DNA of 64,000 nucleotides from Peribacillus sp. FSL P2-0133 (GCF_037975445.1 NZ_CP150254.1:5330001-5394000); one strand, 5' to 3'; positions 17,430 to 27,181 are shown, counted from the first letter of the stretch. Program-made: numbers and translations. Notes: generated from the sequence alone by a model not told the origin.

Positions 17430-18724
17430 TTGATGTCCTCTCCTTCAACTCTGTATGTGCTTTTCACTTCTCTTACCATATTGTAATCATTTAATTTCTG
17501 TATTATTTGCTCAAATGCAGCCTTTGTGGCAGTATGCGTAACCAATACGATTTCGGAAGATTCCTTTTCATCCAGAGGCAATTGAAGGATTTTATCGAAT
17601 CCTACGCCATGCTCGGCAAATAAATTCGTGATTTTGGCTAAAACGCCAACTTCATCTTGAACATGTAATCGAATGAAGAACTTAGCGAAAATCTCAGTCG
17701 CATCTTTTAATTGTTTCGGGAACTGAGGTGAAACGGCACTGCGGCCATTTACGCCCAGCCTCATATTCTTGATGACGGTCACCATATCCGAAACGACTGC
17801 AGTCGCAGTAGGAAGACTGCCAGCCCCCGGTCCGTAAAACATCGTTTCCCCTACGGCTTCCCCATAAACGTATACCGCATTATACTCATTATTTACTGAT
17901 GCTAACGGATGTTCTTCAGGAAGAAGTGCAGGCTGGACACTTACTTCGACCCTATCCCCTGCCCTCGAAGCGACGCCGATCAATTTCATTGTATAACCAA
18001 GCTTCTTACTATATCTCAAATCCTCTTCGGATATCTCGGTAATGCCCTGTACCTCAACATCATTCAAGCCAATGTTCATGGAGAATCCGAGTGTGGAAAG
18101 AATCGCCATTTTACGGGCCGCATCCAAACCTCCTACATCGGCAGTCGGATCGGCTTCAGCAAATCCCAGCTCCTGAGCTTCCTTCAATACGTCATCATAA
18201 GCTCTGCCTTCCTTGCTCATTTTCGTTAGTATGAAGTTTGTCGTTCCATTGACGATTCCCATCATTTTCGTGATGCGGTCAGAAGATAGTCCATCCACAA
18301 GTCCGCGTAAAATCGGAATTCCCCCTGCAACACTTGCTTCATAGAACAAATCACATTGATTCTCGGTGGCCAATTCCAGCAATTCCGGTCCATATAAAGC
18401 CATTAGGTCTTTATTGGCCGTAACGATATGCTTTTTATTCTTTATTGCCTCTATCAGATAACCGCGTGTTTCTTCGATTCCACCCATCACTTCTATTACA
18501 ACATCAATCTCGGGATTCGAAAGGATATCCTCAGGATTGTCAGTTAACATACCTTTATCGATCTCGACAAGCCTCTCCTTCGTCGTGTCCTTGACTAGTA
18601 TCTTCTTAACGGATATGGAACAGCCCACTTGGTGCATGAGCTTGTCCTGATGGCTTTCAATGATTTGTACGACTCCTGATCCAACTGTACCTAACCCCAA
18701 TAAACCGATCGAGATGGCTTTCAT
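17426..18724 (-). CDS. hom: Homoserine dehydrogenase
   Basis: 432 residues. It reduces aspartate semialdehyde to homoserine with NAD(P)H, the branch point to threonine and methionine. The Rossmann motif GLGTVG is at 10-15, the catalytic domain contains [11 protein letters not shown] near 170, and a C-terminal ACT domain (about 350-432) points to allosteric control. The frame opens at 18787, but AAGGGGG precedes ATG 18724, which matches the family start. First gene of the operon. Confidence 0.96.
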   Translation of the reverse strand: MKAISIGLLGLGTVGSGVVQIIESHQDKLMHQVGCSISVKKILVKDTTKERLVEIDKGMLTDNPEDILSNPEIDVVIEVMGGIEETRGYLIEAIKNKKHIVTANKDLMALYGPELLELATENQCDLFYEASVAGGIPILRGLVDGLSSDRITKMMGIVNGTTNFILTKMSKEGRAYDDVLKEAQELGFAEADPTADVGGLDAARKMAILSTLGFSMNIGLNDVEVQGITEISEEDLRYSKKLGYTMKLIGVASRAGDRVEVSVQPALLPEEHPLASVNNEYNAVYVYGEAVGETMFYGPGAGSLPTATAVVSDMVTVIKNMRLGVNGRSAVSPQFPKQLKDATEIFAKFFIRLHVQDEVGVLAKITNLFAEHGVGFDKILQLPLDEKESSEIVLVTHTATKAAFEQIIQKLNDYNMVREVKSTYRVEGEDIK

Positions 18725-18785
18725 ATTTTGGTTCCCCCTTAAAAACTGTTTGCCTGAAGAAGACGTTTGTATTTGTATAGTAGAC

Positions 18786-18814
18786 ATTATAAGTTTAATT
18801 CATATAATTATCAA
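18786..18814 (-). promoter_or_regulatory. Sigma-A promoter of hom-thrC-thrB
   Basis: Minus strand TTGATA (18814-18809), 17 bases, TATAAT (18791-18786). It gives a leader of about 55 bases, too short for a T-box or riboswitch. Confidence 0.75.
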
Positions 18815-18821
18815 TAGTTAG

Positions 18822-18857
18822 AAAAGATGGATGCACGAACTTTTTTCGTCCATCCCT
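18822..18857 (-). terminator. Terminator between the L,D-transpeptidase gene and hom
   Basis: GGATG-ACGAA and TTCGT-CATCC arms with an internal C/C mismatch, followed by TCTTTTC on the minus strand. It separates the upstream gene from the hom promoter. Confidence 0.6.
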
Positions 18858-18914
18858 TGAACGAGTAAGAACGGGTAAAGCTAAATTTTTTATGGGAAAC
18901 CATTTTGGTCCTTA

Positions 18915-19829
18915 TTACTTAACGCTCTTCAATGAATCATTTGTACCCATTACAATATGTGGCTTTTGCACGGGATCCATCCATTTCAGTAAACTGACGA
19001 CATTCTTTTCGGCCGTGGCTGTACATCCAGCCGTCGGTTTTGTACTCCCTCTCCATATATGAAGAAAGATTGCACTTCCTTTTCCTTTTACGATGGGATT
19101 CGTATTATAATTGACGGCTGCCCCATACTTATAGAGTTCATGATTCATCCTTTCGAAAGACTTCCATTTACCTGCAGGATTTCCTTTATAGGTTTTCCAC
19201 TTGTTATAATCCGTGGATGTCTGATCATCAATCCAGTAGTCATATTTGGTCGTTTTCTTATAACTCATTTTCACTCCTGCCGGCTTCGTTTCGCTTCCAA
19301 AGGCCGTACCAAATGAATAAATCCCGACCGGGGATTTCCCATCACCCTCTTTTTTGCTCTTCGTGAAGCCGTTCTTCCCAATGACACCCTCCATCTTCTT
19401 CAATGCCCGGCGCCATTCCCCTTGTTTCTTCTCATAAGTTTGGATCGTGACCTTCGTATCACTCATCGCTTTACCTGTCACAGATACAACTTGGTTAACG
19501 CCCTTTCCCCCATCGAATTTCTTCAAAATGGCTTTTTCACCGGAACTGAAAACCTCTTTTGCATCTGCCATATTGATATATGCGGTCTTATTTGAGTGAC
19601 AGACCTTATACCAGCTTCCAGTTCTTCCGCTTGCCGATAATTCTTTATTTTTCTTATAGGTTTTTAACGTTTTACTTGCAGCCGACGCCTTTTCTTTCAC
19701 ATCCGCTTCAGACTTCATGACAATCTTGAATTGAGTTGCTTCGCAGCCTGTTTTCGTTTCAGCCTTCGCAAGATTTGCCGTTTGGAAGATTAAAAGGGCT
19801 ATAAGGGCGGCCATCATCAATCTTTTCAT
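18915..19829 (-). CDS. Secreted L,D-transpeptidase (YkuD fold) with SH3-like domain
   Basis: 304 residues: signal peptide (about 1-23, cut after AKA), a bacterial SH3-like wall-binding domain at about 30-92, and a YkuD catalytic domain at about 112-295. The catalytic pair is H257 in IFLHIWRG and C269 in PTAGCTA, matching the H-x(n)-GC pattern of L,D-transpeptidases, with a Thr instead of the common Ser/His before AGC. Such enzymes make 3-3 cross-links or attach groups to peptidoglycan outside the membrane. It is inserted next to hom relative to the B. subtilis order. Substrate unknown. Confidence 0.83.
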   Translation of the reverse strand: MKRLMMAALIALLIFQTANLAKAETKTGCEATQFKIVMKSEADVKEKASAASKTLKTYKKNKELSASGRTGSWYKVCHSNKTAYINMADAKEVFSSGEKAILKKFDGGKGVNQVVSVTGKAMSDTKVTIQTYEKKQGEWRRALKKMEGVIGKNGFTKSKKEGDGKSPVGIYSFGTAFGSETKPAGVKMSYKKTTKYDYWIDDQTSTDYNKWKTYKGNPAGKWKSFERMNHELYKYGAAVNYNTNPIVKGKGSAIFLHIWRGSTKPTAGCTATAEKNVVSLLKWMDPVQKPHIVMGTNDSLKSVK

Positions 19830-19934
19830 GGTCCCATCCTTCCGTAGTGATCAAATATCTAATTATTCTAAAAAATCTTGTTATCATCATAACATAGTAA
19901 GTAAGGATGAATCATATTTCTTTCCTGTTTTTAT

Positions 19935-20936
19935 CTAAATCCAGTCAATTTTAGGCAAATCATATTGCTTGGCAGGGACCTCTGCCAATTCATAAAAATG
20001 TTTGAGGAAGGACTCATATTGTTGGGAGGATTTCGTGATCGAAGATATTTTATCCTCCAATTGGTTCGACCTTGATTCCGTCGTTTTTGAAAAATACTCT
20101 TCCACAGTTTCAAAGTAATGAATGGGAAATAGCATCCTCGAATATAATAACCGGGCCGAAAAGCTGGAGAACGGTTCTATGGACTGATATTCGTGAAAGA
20201 AATGGGCAATTCCCCGCTGATGGGTATGCACATTTTGAAAATAATGTTCCCTCACCCATTCCGCGACATCCCTTGTTCCGTGGTCAAATACCCAATCGAA
20301 CGGATTTTTCATCCACTTATTGCTTTTCCAGGTATCATGTAAAAAACGTTCATAACATACCGTTCCACTATCGACAATTTGCGGGGTATCATCGATTTCC
20401 GTGTCGACTAAATATTGAATCGCATTTTCACCTAGGACCATATAATAGGGAAAGGTTTCAATAAATAATTTTTCAAACTGGTTATCAGGATGGGCGTTGA
20501 GCTTATCCCGCCAAATCTTTTCTAACTGATCGATCCTTTGTTCCCAGAGTTCTTTCCATTTACCAATCCTTGAACATGTTCGAATCGTATCATTAATAGT
20601 TCTCCCACGCTGATGGAATCTTGCCAGACGTCTTCCTGGGTTGAAATTTTTCGGACCTTCCAATGCCTGATTGGCAAGAAGGATGAATAATTGTTCATCC
20701 GCTTCCGAAACATAGCTTCCATGATTGGCAAGGACAAAGGCGGATACGTGACGATCACCTTGTGAAATCAGATGTTGAGACATTTTATAACGTTCCACTA
20801 ATTCCTCCTGCTCCATATTTTCAATGGGAACGATACTGTACACCATATTCCCTGAACGGAAGCTTGGAAACCTGACATTGGCTTCTTCAAGCTCCACCTG
20901 TATACCATAATTATTAAAAATGATTTCTTCTATCAT
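19935..20936 (-). CDS. yutH: YutH, spore coat-associated kinase-like protein
   Basis: 333 residues with a CotS/YsxE-like protein-kinase fold. Segments visible include RLARFHQRGR near 104-113 and CYERFLHDTWKSNKWMKNP near 193-211, and most of the catalytic kinase signatures are missing, as in the family. YutH of B. subtilis belongs to the spore coat set. ATG at 20936 has GAAGGGGG upstream. Its position beside yutG keeps the B. subtilis order. Enzymatic activity is doubtful. Confidence 0.85.
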   Translation of the reverse strand: MIEEIIFNNYGIQVELEEANVRFPSFRSGNMVYSIVPIENMEQEELVERYKMSQHLISQGDRHVSAFVLANHGSYVSEADEQLFILLANQALEGPKNFNPGRRLARFHQRGRTINDTIRTCSRIGKWKELWEQRIDQLEKIWRDKLNAHPDNQFEKLFIETFPYYMVLGENAIQYLVDTEIDDTPQIVDSGTVCYERFLHDTWKSNKWMKNPFDWVFDHGTRDVAEWVREHYFQNVHTHQRGIAHFFHEYQSIEPFSSFSARLLYSRMLFPIHYFETVEEYFSKTTESRSNQLEDKISSITKSSQQYESFLKHFYELAEVPAKQYDLPKIDWI

Positions 20937-21133
20937 GGAATGGCCCCCTTCATCAAATGGATATAATAGAAATATTGGACATCATAAACTTATATATATG
21001 TGGAATAACCCGTTTTCTGAATGATTATCGAAACCTTATTAGAAATTCCAATCAAAACATCTTCCGTGGGTTTTCAGTTTAATCAAATCAAACTACCTGC
21101 ATTAGAACTTAATATAGAGAAATGGGTGATGAC

Positions 21134-21631
21134 ATGGCTAATATTGAACAATCAATGTCTGAGAAAACGGCTCGAAAATGGCTAATTGAACGAGGAGTGA
21201 AATTGGAGGATATCGCTGAGCTTGTCATGTATTTGCAATCTGGCTACCATGAAAATCTCCAAATGTCCGATTGCCTTCACAATGTCGAACGGGTCCTTTC
21301 AAAACGCGAGGTCCAAAATGCCATCCTTACCGGCATTCAGTTGGATATTCTAGCTGAGAAAAAACTGCTCGAGGAGCCTTTGCAGAGCATCATTGAAATA
21401 GATGAAGGCCTATATGGGGTCGATGAAATATTGGCTTTTTCAATTGTGAATGTTTATGGATCCATCGGTTTTACCAACTATGGTTTCATCGATAAACAAA
21501 AGCCGGGTATCTTAAAATATTTAAACGATAAAAGCACGGGTAAGGTGAACACCTTTTTAGATGATATCGTTGGGGCAATTGCAGCTGCCGCTTCAAGCCG
21601 TCTTGCCCATAGAACCGAAAATGGGGAATAG
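21134..21631 (+). CDS. yutG: YutG, phosphatidylglycerophosphatase A-like protein
   Basis: 165 residues of the PgpA superfamily, with VDEILAFSIVNVYGSIGFTN near 100-120 and FLDDIVGAIAAAASSR near 140-155. Unlike enterobacterial PgpA it has no strong membrane spans, like other YutG proteins. An ATG 12 bases upstream is in frame, but GGGTGAT precedes the second ATG (21134), which I prefer. PGP phosphatase activity is inferred from the fold. It ends at a bidirectional terminator shared with yutF. Confidence 0.82.
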   Translation: MANIEQSMSEKTARKWLIERGVKLEDIAELVMYLQSGYHENLQMSDCLHNVERVLSKREVQNAILTGIQLDILAEKKLLEEPLQSIIEIDEGLYGVDEILAFSIVNVYGSIGFTNYGFIDKQKPGILKYLNDKSTGKVNTFLDDIVGAIAAAASSRLAHRTENGE

Positions 21632-21654
21632 TAAACATATGATATTCACGACAT

Positions 21655-21693
21655 AAAAAAACCAGGGCTGCATTCGCAGGCCTGGTTTTTTTT
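21655..21693. terminator. Bidirectional terminator yutG / yutF
   Basis: AACCAGG and CCTGGTT flank a GC-rich loop and are bordered by A7 and T8. Confidence 0.88.
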
Positions 21694-22460
21694 CATTCAA
21701 AGCGCCATAAGTCGAGGGTGTCCACCACATGCGTCGGCTGCTCCTTATATTGCTTTAAGCGTTCTTTTGTCGTTACGCCAGTATGTACAAGCAGTGTATC
21801 GATCCCTGCATTGATGCCGGCAAGGATATCCGTATCATAGTTATCTCCAACCATGATTGTCTCTTCTTTAGGTACCCCTAATACTCTTAGAGCTTGCTCC
21901 ACTATGACGGATTCAGGTTTTCCAATGAAAATCGGCTGTACCTGGGTCGAAACGGAAACTACGGAGGTCAAGGCACCATTCCCCGGTAAAAGGCCTTGCT
22001 CAGTGGGAATGGCAATATCACCATTGGTCGAAATGAAAACAGCGCCGTTTCTTACAGCAAGACAGGCTTTTGACAACTTTTCATAATTGACCCCGCGGTC
22101 GATGCCCATTACCAGAAAGTCTGGATGCTCTTCCACAAGCTTCATTCCTTTTTCCTTAAGAGCCTCTATGATGCCTTCTTCACCTACCACATAAACCGAT
22201 GCATCTTTCTTTTGTTCAGCTATGTAATTGGCAGTGGCCATGCTTGTCGTGAAAACCTGGTCATCTTCCGTCGATATGCCGATGCTTCTCAATTTATCCG
22301 CCACCTGTGCCGGAGTCCGGGATGAATTATTGGTGACGAATAAATAAGGGATATCCCTTTTCCTTAGGTCATTAATAAACCCTGCCGCTTCCGCAATTTG
22401 TTCGGTTCCGCGATACATGGTGCCATCCAAGTCAATTAAATATCCTTTATACGACTTCAT
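21693..22460 (-). CDS. yutF: YutF, HAD-IIA phosphatase (NagD-like)
   Basis: 255 residues. The nucleophile motif DLDGTMYRG has D10 and D12, FVTNNSSR follows at about 42-49, and the acidic C-terminal motif GDNYDTDI lies near 205. The cap is the C2 type of the NagD/p-nitrophenyl phosphatase group. It hydrolyses small phosphate esters in the cytosol; the physiological substrate is not known. ATG at 22460 with AGGAAGG upstream. The yutE stop lies only 24 bases upstream of the start, so yutE and yutF probably form an operon. Confidence 0.9.
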   Translation of the reverse strand: MKSYKGYLIDLDGTMYRGTEQIAEAAGFINDLRKRDIPYLFVTNNSSRTPAQVADKLRSIGISTEDDQVFTTSMATANYIAEQKKDASVYVVGEEGIIEALKEKGMKLVEEHPDFLVMGIDRGVNYEKLSKACLAVRNGAVFISTNGDIAIPTEQGLLPGNGALTSVVSVSTQVQPIFIGKPESVIVEQALRVLGVPKEETIMVGDNYDTDILAGINAGIDTLLVHTGVTTKERLKQYKEQPTHVVDTLDLWRFE

Positions 22461-22483
22461 TTGAATTCGCCTTCCTAACGCTG

Positions 22484-22921
22484 CTAGTTTTTAAAAGCTG
22501 ATACAGGTCCCAATTCATTTGTTAAATAGTTCCTCACCAAATCCGGGAATTGCTTGAATGCCTCGATATTTTCCGAAAATACGGCATGCAGTTCTGTGTG
22601 ATTCACTTCAATGAAGTCTTGAACCAGCATTTTCCTTAGCGGCAAGACCTTTTTGAATTGTATCGCTTTTTCTTCAGAAATGACTTTTTCATCTTGAAGG
22701 ATATCGATAATATCTTCATAACTTCCTGGATCACGCATAATAAAACCATCAATTACCGCATTGCCTACGTCCAACACGGAATCGATGGAAGTTTGTATGA
22801 GCCTTTCAGCGATAAGTTCCGAAAGATCTCCATCCCAATTATCATGCCCTTCAAAAAGTCCAAGCTGCTTTTCAAGAAAACCTAATATTTGTTCAATCTT
22901 TTGGCGGTCTACAAAGTACAT
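22484..22921 (-). CDS. yutE: YutE, DUF86/HepT-like protein
   Basis: 145 residues of the DUF86 family, which includes HepT ribonuclease toxins. The helical core (QKIEQILGFLEKQLGLF, 6-22; VLDVGNAVIDGFIM, about 47-60) is intact, but the HepT motif R-x4-6-H-x-Y reads RKMLVQDF here, so catalytic His and Tyr are replaced. No MntA-like antitoxin is adjacent, so it is unlikely to be a classical toxin. The open frame extends 53 codons up to 23080. I chose ATG 22921, which has AAGGATCTGG upstream and gives the family length. Confidence 0.78.
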   Translation of the reverse strand: MYFVDRQKIEQILGFLEKQLGLFEGHDNWDGDLSELIAERLIQTSIDSVLDVGNAVIDGFIMRDPGSYEDIIDILQDEKVISEEKAIQFKKVLPLRKMLVQDFIEVNHTELHAVFSENIEAFKQFPDLVRNYLTNELGPVSAFKN

Positions 22922-23315
22922 TTTTTTCCAGATCCTTTCTGATCTAAGATGATATAGGGAATCATTGGTTGAATGAGCGGCATAGTAAAAACCCTGTGCC
23001 GAACCAACCTTATTCCTTGATAATACCATAGCTTCTCCCTTACTCTCAATTCCTTCAACCACAACCATTGTACCATCCAATAACTAACAGAAGCGGGGTG
23101 TTGCATTTCCCGACAGTAACTCCAAGAAATCCAATTCACGATCCCATTTATATTCTTACCATTTTCATTTAATCGATGAACGCTTAATGATTGCCGGAGC
23201 ATCATGAGGAGCGACGAGGTTCTCATGCAGAAGCCCCGTAAAATGTCTGTTCCCCTATTGAAGTCACTTTGTTATGATGGAACTACAAATGTGAAGTTAA
23301 GAAGGGAATGATACT
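22922..23315. other. Divergent intergenic region yutE / DUF3055 gene
   Basis: No gene with a convincing ribosome site. The frame of yutE is open back to 23080, without similarity I recognise and without a good start. AAGAAGGGAATG at the right end is the ribosome site of the next gene. TACAAT on the minus strand near 23065 is a possible -10 for yutE but lacks a clear -35. Confidence 0.4.
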
Positions 23316-23582
23316 ATGGAAGATCGTTTTTATTTATACAATGACGTCGTTGATTCAAAAACCCGGTTCATAAGCTTCATGGGAGAGGAATCAAGATTCG
23401 ACCTGGCCATTACGACTACCGATCGTTTTTATGGAAAGAAACTTGTTTTAAATATGCAGAGTAACCGTTTCGCGATTATTGGGCCTGATGATTTAGAAGA
23501 GGAAGGCTATCTTGAGCATGCCTTTCAGTTATCAGAAGCCGAAGCCGAAGAACTGCGTCACTTTTTAATGGAAATCGTCTGA
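23316..23582 (+). CDS. DUF3055 (SAV0927-type) protein
   Basis: 88 residues. The sequence FDLAITTTDRFYGKKLVLNM at about 28-47 and RFAIIGPDDLEEEGYLEHAF near 51-70 are typical for this small Bacillales family. No membrane segment. Function unknown. GAAGGGAATG upstream supports the ATG at 23316. Confidence 0.8.
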   Translation: MEDRFYLYNDVVDSKTRFISFMGEESRFDLAITTTDRFYGKKLVLNMQSNRFAIIGPDDLEEEGYLEHAFQLSEAEAEELRHFLMEIV

Positions 23583-23652
23583 GTGCTGAAGTTTTTTACC
23601 TGAAACGGGAAACCTACTGAATGTAAGATCGATTACATGAGGGGGGATTATC

Positions 23653-23940
23653 TTGGACAAAGAAGAATACCACGATTTTTCCAATGTCGAAAAACAGAGG
23701 GATTATTTAATTCCTGAAGAATTTCCCGAAGGACCTTTTGGATCAGCCATAGCTAAAGATGCACCAGTTCAGAATAAAAACACCCCGTGGCAGGAAGGGC
23801 AACGATATCAAAGTGCCTTTAATTATGAAAATAAATCGTTGCACGAAGGTTTACCTCGACAATATCCTGGTGCTCATCCGACACATGATGATTCAGAAAA
23901 AGATGAACAGCCTCCATATGAAGGATATGGTAGCTCTTAA
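23653..23940 (+). CDS. Small hydrophilic cytosolic protein
   Basis: 95 residues, start TTG with GAGGGGGG 8 bases upstream. Highly polar and Pro/Tyr-rich (EEFPEGPFGSA near 22-32, PPYEGYGSS at the end), probably largely disordered. I know it only as a conserved hypothetical type in Bacillus genomes. It follows the DUF3055 gene by 70 bases and may be co-transcribed with it. Confidence 0.65.
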   Translation: MDKEEYHDFSNVEKQRDYLIPEEFPEGPFGSAIAKDAPVQNKNTPWQEGQRYQSAFNYENKSLHEGLPRQYPGAHPTHDDSEKDEQPPYEGYGSS

Positions 23941-23970
23941 CATAAAAGGCCAGAGTGAATTCTGGCCTTT

Positions 23971-24246
23971 TTATTTCTTTATTTTCTTCACGACGAAATA
24001 AGGACAGCCAAAATTGCAGTATTCATATAAATATTCACTAAGCGTGCTTATTTTCGTATCAAAGGTCGCTTTCTGATTATTATCATCAAAAAATCCACGC
24101 AGCCTCAATTGCCCGTAACCCCAATCCCCTACTATATAATCATATTTCGTTAAAATCTCACTGTATCTGGCCTTAAACGCTTCTTCGTTATAGCCTTCCC
24201 TTTCATTCTCAATTATTTCATAGGTCATGTTATTGATGTTAATCAT
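23971..24246 (-). CDS. yutD: YutD, DUF1027 protein
   Basis: 91 residues with the DUF1027 core YDYIVGDWGYGQLRLRGFF at about 35-53 and a C-terminal CNFGCPYFVVKK. Two cysteines five apart may bind metal (inference). GAGAGGTG lies 6 bases before ATG 24246; an in-frame GTG nine bases up has no site. Function unknown. A short hairpin (GGCCAGA...TCTGGCC, 23948-23968) between it and the convergent upstream gene may end both. Confidence 0.83.
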   Translation of the reverse strand: MININNMTYEIIENEREGYNEEAFKARYSEILTKYDYIVGDWGYGQLRLRGFFDDNNQKATFDTKISTLSEYLYEYCNFGCPYFVVKKIKK

Positions 24247-24359
24247 TGTTTTCACCTCTCATTTATACATTCCTTCTTTAAATTATAACTGATTCCCCAT
24301 CAATTACTAAGCGAAAAATAGAGAAATATGTTCATCCTAAAGTTACGGGGGTGTTATTG

Positions 24360-25022
24360 ATGAAAAAAACAATAATAACGATAGGTTTAAGCTCGATTAT
24401 TGCACTAACCGGATGTGCTGATAAAGAAAAAGATCAGGGGCTCGGTGCAAAAAACCATGCCGGTAACCCAACAAACGTAAATAATCCAACTCAATATTAT
24501 GATGAGGATTATCGTAATAATGACAATAAGAGTGATGATTTCGGTTTTACCCGCACTAATAGTGCAACCATTGATGGCCGTAACATTTCCAACAAAGCTG
24601 CTTCCATTGACCGTGAACAACTTTCTGATGTCATTTCTAAACTGAGTGTTCAGATTCCAAATGTCAATGATGCCGCTACCCTCGTTACTGATGAGGAAGT
24701 GCTTGTCGTATATGATACCAATGCCAAGGATCGGACGGAAACCGCAGACCAAGTCAAACGCACTGCCATGTCCATCGTGCCTCGCTACTATCATGTCTAC
24801 GTCAGTGATGATTATCAAACCCTTGCCCAAGATGTCGAAAACTTCTCTACATTGAAATCCGGCAGCAAAGGGATCGACTATACGATCGAACAAACCATCA
24901 AAAGAATGCTAAAGTCGCCTCAAGGGTACAAAATGAGTGACGAAGAAAATGAAAACGGGGAAATGGTTAACGATAAAAGAGATCATCACGATAACATCCA
25001 TCAAAAAATGGATAACCGTTAA
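24360..25022 (+). CDS. yutC: YutC, YhcN/YlaJ-family sporulation lipoprotein
   Basis: 220 residues. Signal peptide with lipobox LTGC, lipidated at C19, then an Asn/Asp-rich linker to about residue 75 and the YhcN/YlaJ domain (ISKLSVQIPNVNDAATLVTDEEVLVVYD...VPRYYHVYVSDD). Members are spore or forespore membrane lipoproteins. ATG at 24360 follows GGGGGTG; an in-frame GTG 9 bases earlier is less likely. The tail is His/Asp-rich. Convergent to lipA through a shared terminator. Confidence 0.85.
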   Translation: MKKTIITIGLSSIIALTGCADKEKDQGLGAKNHAGNPTNVNNPTQYYDEDYRNNDNKSDDFGFTRTNSATIDGRNISNKAASIDREQLSDVISKLSVQIPNVNDAATLVTDEEVLVVYDTNAKDRTETADQVKRTAMSIVPRYYHVYVSDDYQTLAQDVENFSTLKSGSKGIDYTIEQTIKRMLKSPQGYKMSDEENENGEMVNDKRDHHDNIHQKMDNR

Positions 25023-25023
25023 T

Positions 25024-25054
25024 AAAAAAGGACCGAATTTTTTCGGTCCTTTAT
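25024..25054. terminator. Bidirectional terminator yutC / lipA
   Basis: AAAGGACCGAA and TTCGGTCCTTT with T- and A-rich flanks. Confidence 0.88.
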
Positions 25055-25060
25055 TTCACT

Positions 25061-25975
25061 CTATTTCAATAATTCTTCACCTTTGTTTTGCTTATGTTTT
25101 GCCGCAGCATTAACCTGTTCATCCGCATGGTAGGATGAACGGACAAGCGGGCCGGATTCACAATGGCTGAAGCCTTTTTCCAATGCACGTTCCTTCAGCT
25201 CGGCAAACTCCTCAGGCGTGTAGTATTTCAGCACCTTTAAATGCTTTTTAGTCGGCTGCAAATACTGGCCGATCGTCATGATATCCACATTATTAGCCCT
25301 TAGGTCATCCATGGTCTCAAGGATTTCCTCCCGAGTTTCACCCAAACCTACCATTAAACTGGACTTTGTCGGGATTTCCGGATACAGTTCCTTGGCTCTT
25401 CTTAAAAGTTCCAATGAACGTTCGTACTTGGCTTGAGCCCGTACACGGTCGGATAAACTTCTGACAGTCTCTATATTATGGTTCAGGATATCTGGTTTAG
25501 CATCCATCAAAGTCTTGATATTTTCAAACACCCCGCCCATATCAGACGGTAATACTTCAATTGATGTAAATGGATTTTTGCGTCGGATGGCACGGACCGT
25601 TTCAGCGAAAACTTCAGCGCCTCCATCCTTTAAATCATCACGGGCAACAGCTGTAATGACGACATGCTTTAAATTCATCAAAACGACGGAATCGGCAACA
25701 CGCTCCGGTTCAGCCCAGTCCAATTCATTCGGACGTCCTGTTGTAACAGCACAAAAACGGCAAGCCCTTGTACAGATTTCACCTAAGATCATGAAGGTAG
25801 CCGTCCTTCTCACTGCCCAGCATTCGTGAATATTCGGACATTTTGCCTCTTCACAAACAGTATGAAGGTTTTTCTCGCGCATCATATTTTTTAAACCGAG
25901 GTAATTTTCGTTAGTATTAAGCTTTATTTTCAACCAATCTGGTTTACGAAGAATTTCTTTATTTGTAGAAGACAT
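25061..25975 (-). CDS. lipA: Lipoyl synthase
   Basis: 304-residue radical SAM enzyme that inserts two sulfurs into protein-bound octanoyl groups. Auxiliary cluster cysteines C41, C46, C52 and radical SAM cysteines C68, C72, C75 (CTRACRFC) are all present, and the RSSY motif that supplies a Ser ligand is near 283-286. Targets include GcvH, encoded at 45 kb, and the E2 subunits of oxoacid dehydrogenases. GGAGTGG precedes ATG 25975; an ATG 11 codons earlier is open but has no site. It depends on the Suf system nearby. Confidence 0.96.
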   Translation of the reverse strand: MSSTNKEILRKPDWLKIKLNTNENYLGLKNMMREKNLHTVCEEAKCPNIHECWAVRRTATFMILGEICTRACRFCAVTTGRPNELDWAEPERVADSVVLMNLKHVVITAVARDDLKDGGAEVFAETVRAIRRKNPFTSIEVLPSDMGGVFENIKTLMDAKPDILNHNIETVRSLSDRVRAQAKYERSLELLRRAKELYPEIPTKSSLMVGLGETREEILETMDDLRANNVDIMTIGQYLQPTKKHLKVLKYYTPEEFAELKERALEKGFSHCESGPLVRSSYHADEQVNAAAKHKQNKGEELLK

Positions 25976-26162
25976 GAAAATGCCACTCCATTCTATAGAA
26001 ATTAACACACCCTACTTTAACAATAAAAAAGCATTTATACAAGTTATAGTTGGTTTCCCATTATTTATTTTTCATGTTTATAGCTAAATCAGCAAAACTA
26101 TAAAAGATGGATGGACTGATGTCTTTTAAATACGGAAAATGTCATGAAAGGAGCCTGCCCCG

Positions 26163-27152
26163 TTGAAAAAATTATTCCTTCTTACCATAACTTGTTTGTT
26201 TATTTTGAATGCACCAGGCCAAGCGGCTAATGCTGCCGATACCCCAGATGTTTATGCCGGGAGAATGGAGCTATATAAAAATATGGAGGCCACCCTCCAA
26301 ATCCCGTGGTATTACCTTGCTGGAGCTGATCAATATGAGCACAGCCTCAGGGCTGCACGGAGGGATTTGGAGCCGGCAAAGGGTTTAATAGGCATCCACA
26401 CCGAGCCTTCAAAGTGGAGCGGGGCCCTCAATCCTGACTTAAACGATGTGAACCCGCTCACGATCACATTTTTTGATGGGTTTGGCCAGGATGGAAATGG
26501 TGATGGCAAAGCTGATATCACTACTGATACAGATCGATTGTATGCTTTTTCGAAGCATCTCCAATCTTATGGTGCTGATGAAGATAATATCCGGATCGGC
26601 TTGTGGGATTATTATAAACGAGATAAAGCCGTCAGCATCATTATCGGCAATGCCGAGATTTATAAAAAATATGGCCGGTTGGATCTACATGAAAAGGCCT
26701 TCCCGGTTCCAGTACGAACTCATTATACGTACTTAAATACATGGGGAAGCGCTCGTGGATGGGGCGGAAGGAGAATCCATGAGGGCACTGATATTTTTGC
26801 GGACTATAGCCTCCCTGTTCGTTCCACGAGCTATGGAATCATCGAAATGAAAGGCTGGAATAAATTTGGCGGATGGCGGATTGGGATAAGGGATTTAAAT
26901 AATACCTATCATTACTTTGCCCATTTAAGCGGCTTTGCCAAAGGGTTGAAAGTCGGACAAATCGTCGAGCCCGGACAAGTCATCGGAGGTGTCGGCAGTA
27001 CAGGTTACGGCCCTCCAGGAACTTCCGGAAAATTCCCTCCCCATCTTCATTACGGAATGTACAAAGACAATGGAATTACAGAATGGAGCTTTGACCCTTA
27101 CCCCTATTTAAGATTGTGGGAAAGGAAAGATCTGTCTAAAAAGCAAAAGTGA
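26163..27152 (+). CDS. yunA: YunA, secreted M23-family peptidase
   Basis: 329 residues. Signal peptide of about 25 residues (cut after ANAA). A central region (50-180) precedes the LytM/M23 domain, with zinc ligands H206 and D210 in HEGTD and H296 in HLHYG. It should cut peptide cross-links in peptidoglycan outside the membrane. Start TTG with AAAGGAG upstream. Divergent from lipA. A terminator begins at the stop codon. Confidence 0.88.
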   Translation: MKKLFLLTITCLFILNAPGQAANAADTPDVYAGRMELYKNMEATLQIPWYYLAGADQYEHSLRAARRDLEPAKGLIGIHTEPSKWSGALNPDLNDVNPLTITFFDGFGQDGNGDGKADITTDTDRLYAFSKHLQSYGADEDNIRIGLWDYYKRDKAVSIIIGNAEIYKKYGRLDLHEKAFPVPVRTHYTYLNTWGSARGWGGRRIHEGTDIFADYSLPVRSTSYGIIEMKGWNKFGGWRIGIRDLNNTYHYFAHLSGFAKGLKVGQIVEPGQVIGGVGSTGYGPPGTSGKFPPHLHYGMYKDNGITEWSFDPYPYLRLWERKDLSKKQK

Positions 27153-27181
27153 GCGGCGTGAATTTTACGCTGCTTTTTTTT
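27150..27181 (+). terminator. yunA terminator
   Basis: AGCGGCGT (27152-27159) and ACGCTGCT (27167-27174) with eight T after. Confidence 0.8.

Noticed and set aside
17450-18914. Possible T-box or riboswitch for the threonine operon
   Set aside because: The promoter at 18786-18814 leaves a leader of only about 55 bases without T-box signatures.
22484-22921. HepT/MntA toxin-antitoxin system
   Set aside because: Catalytic motif is altered and no nucleotidyltransferase antitoxin gene is adjacent.
22909-23226. 105-codon minus-strand frame overlapping the yutE start
   Set aside because: Overlaps yutE in another frame, Trp- and Met-rich, no ribosome site.
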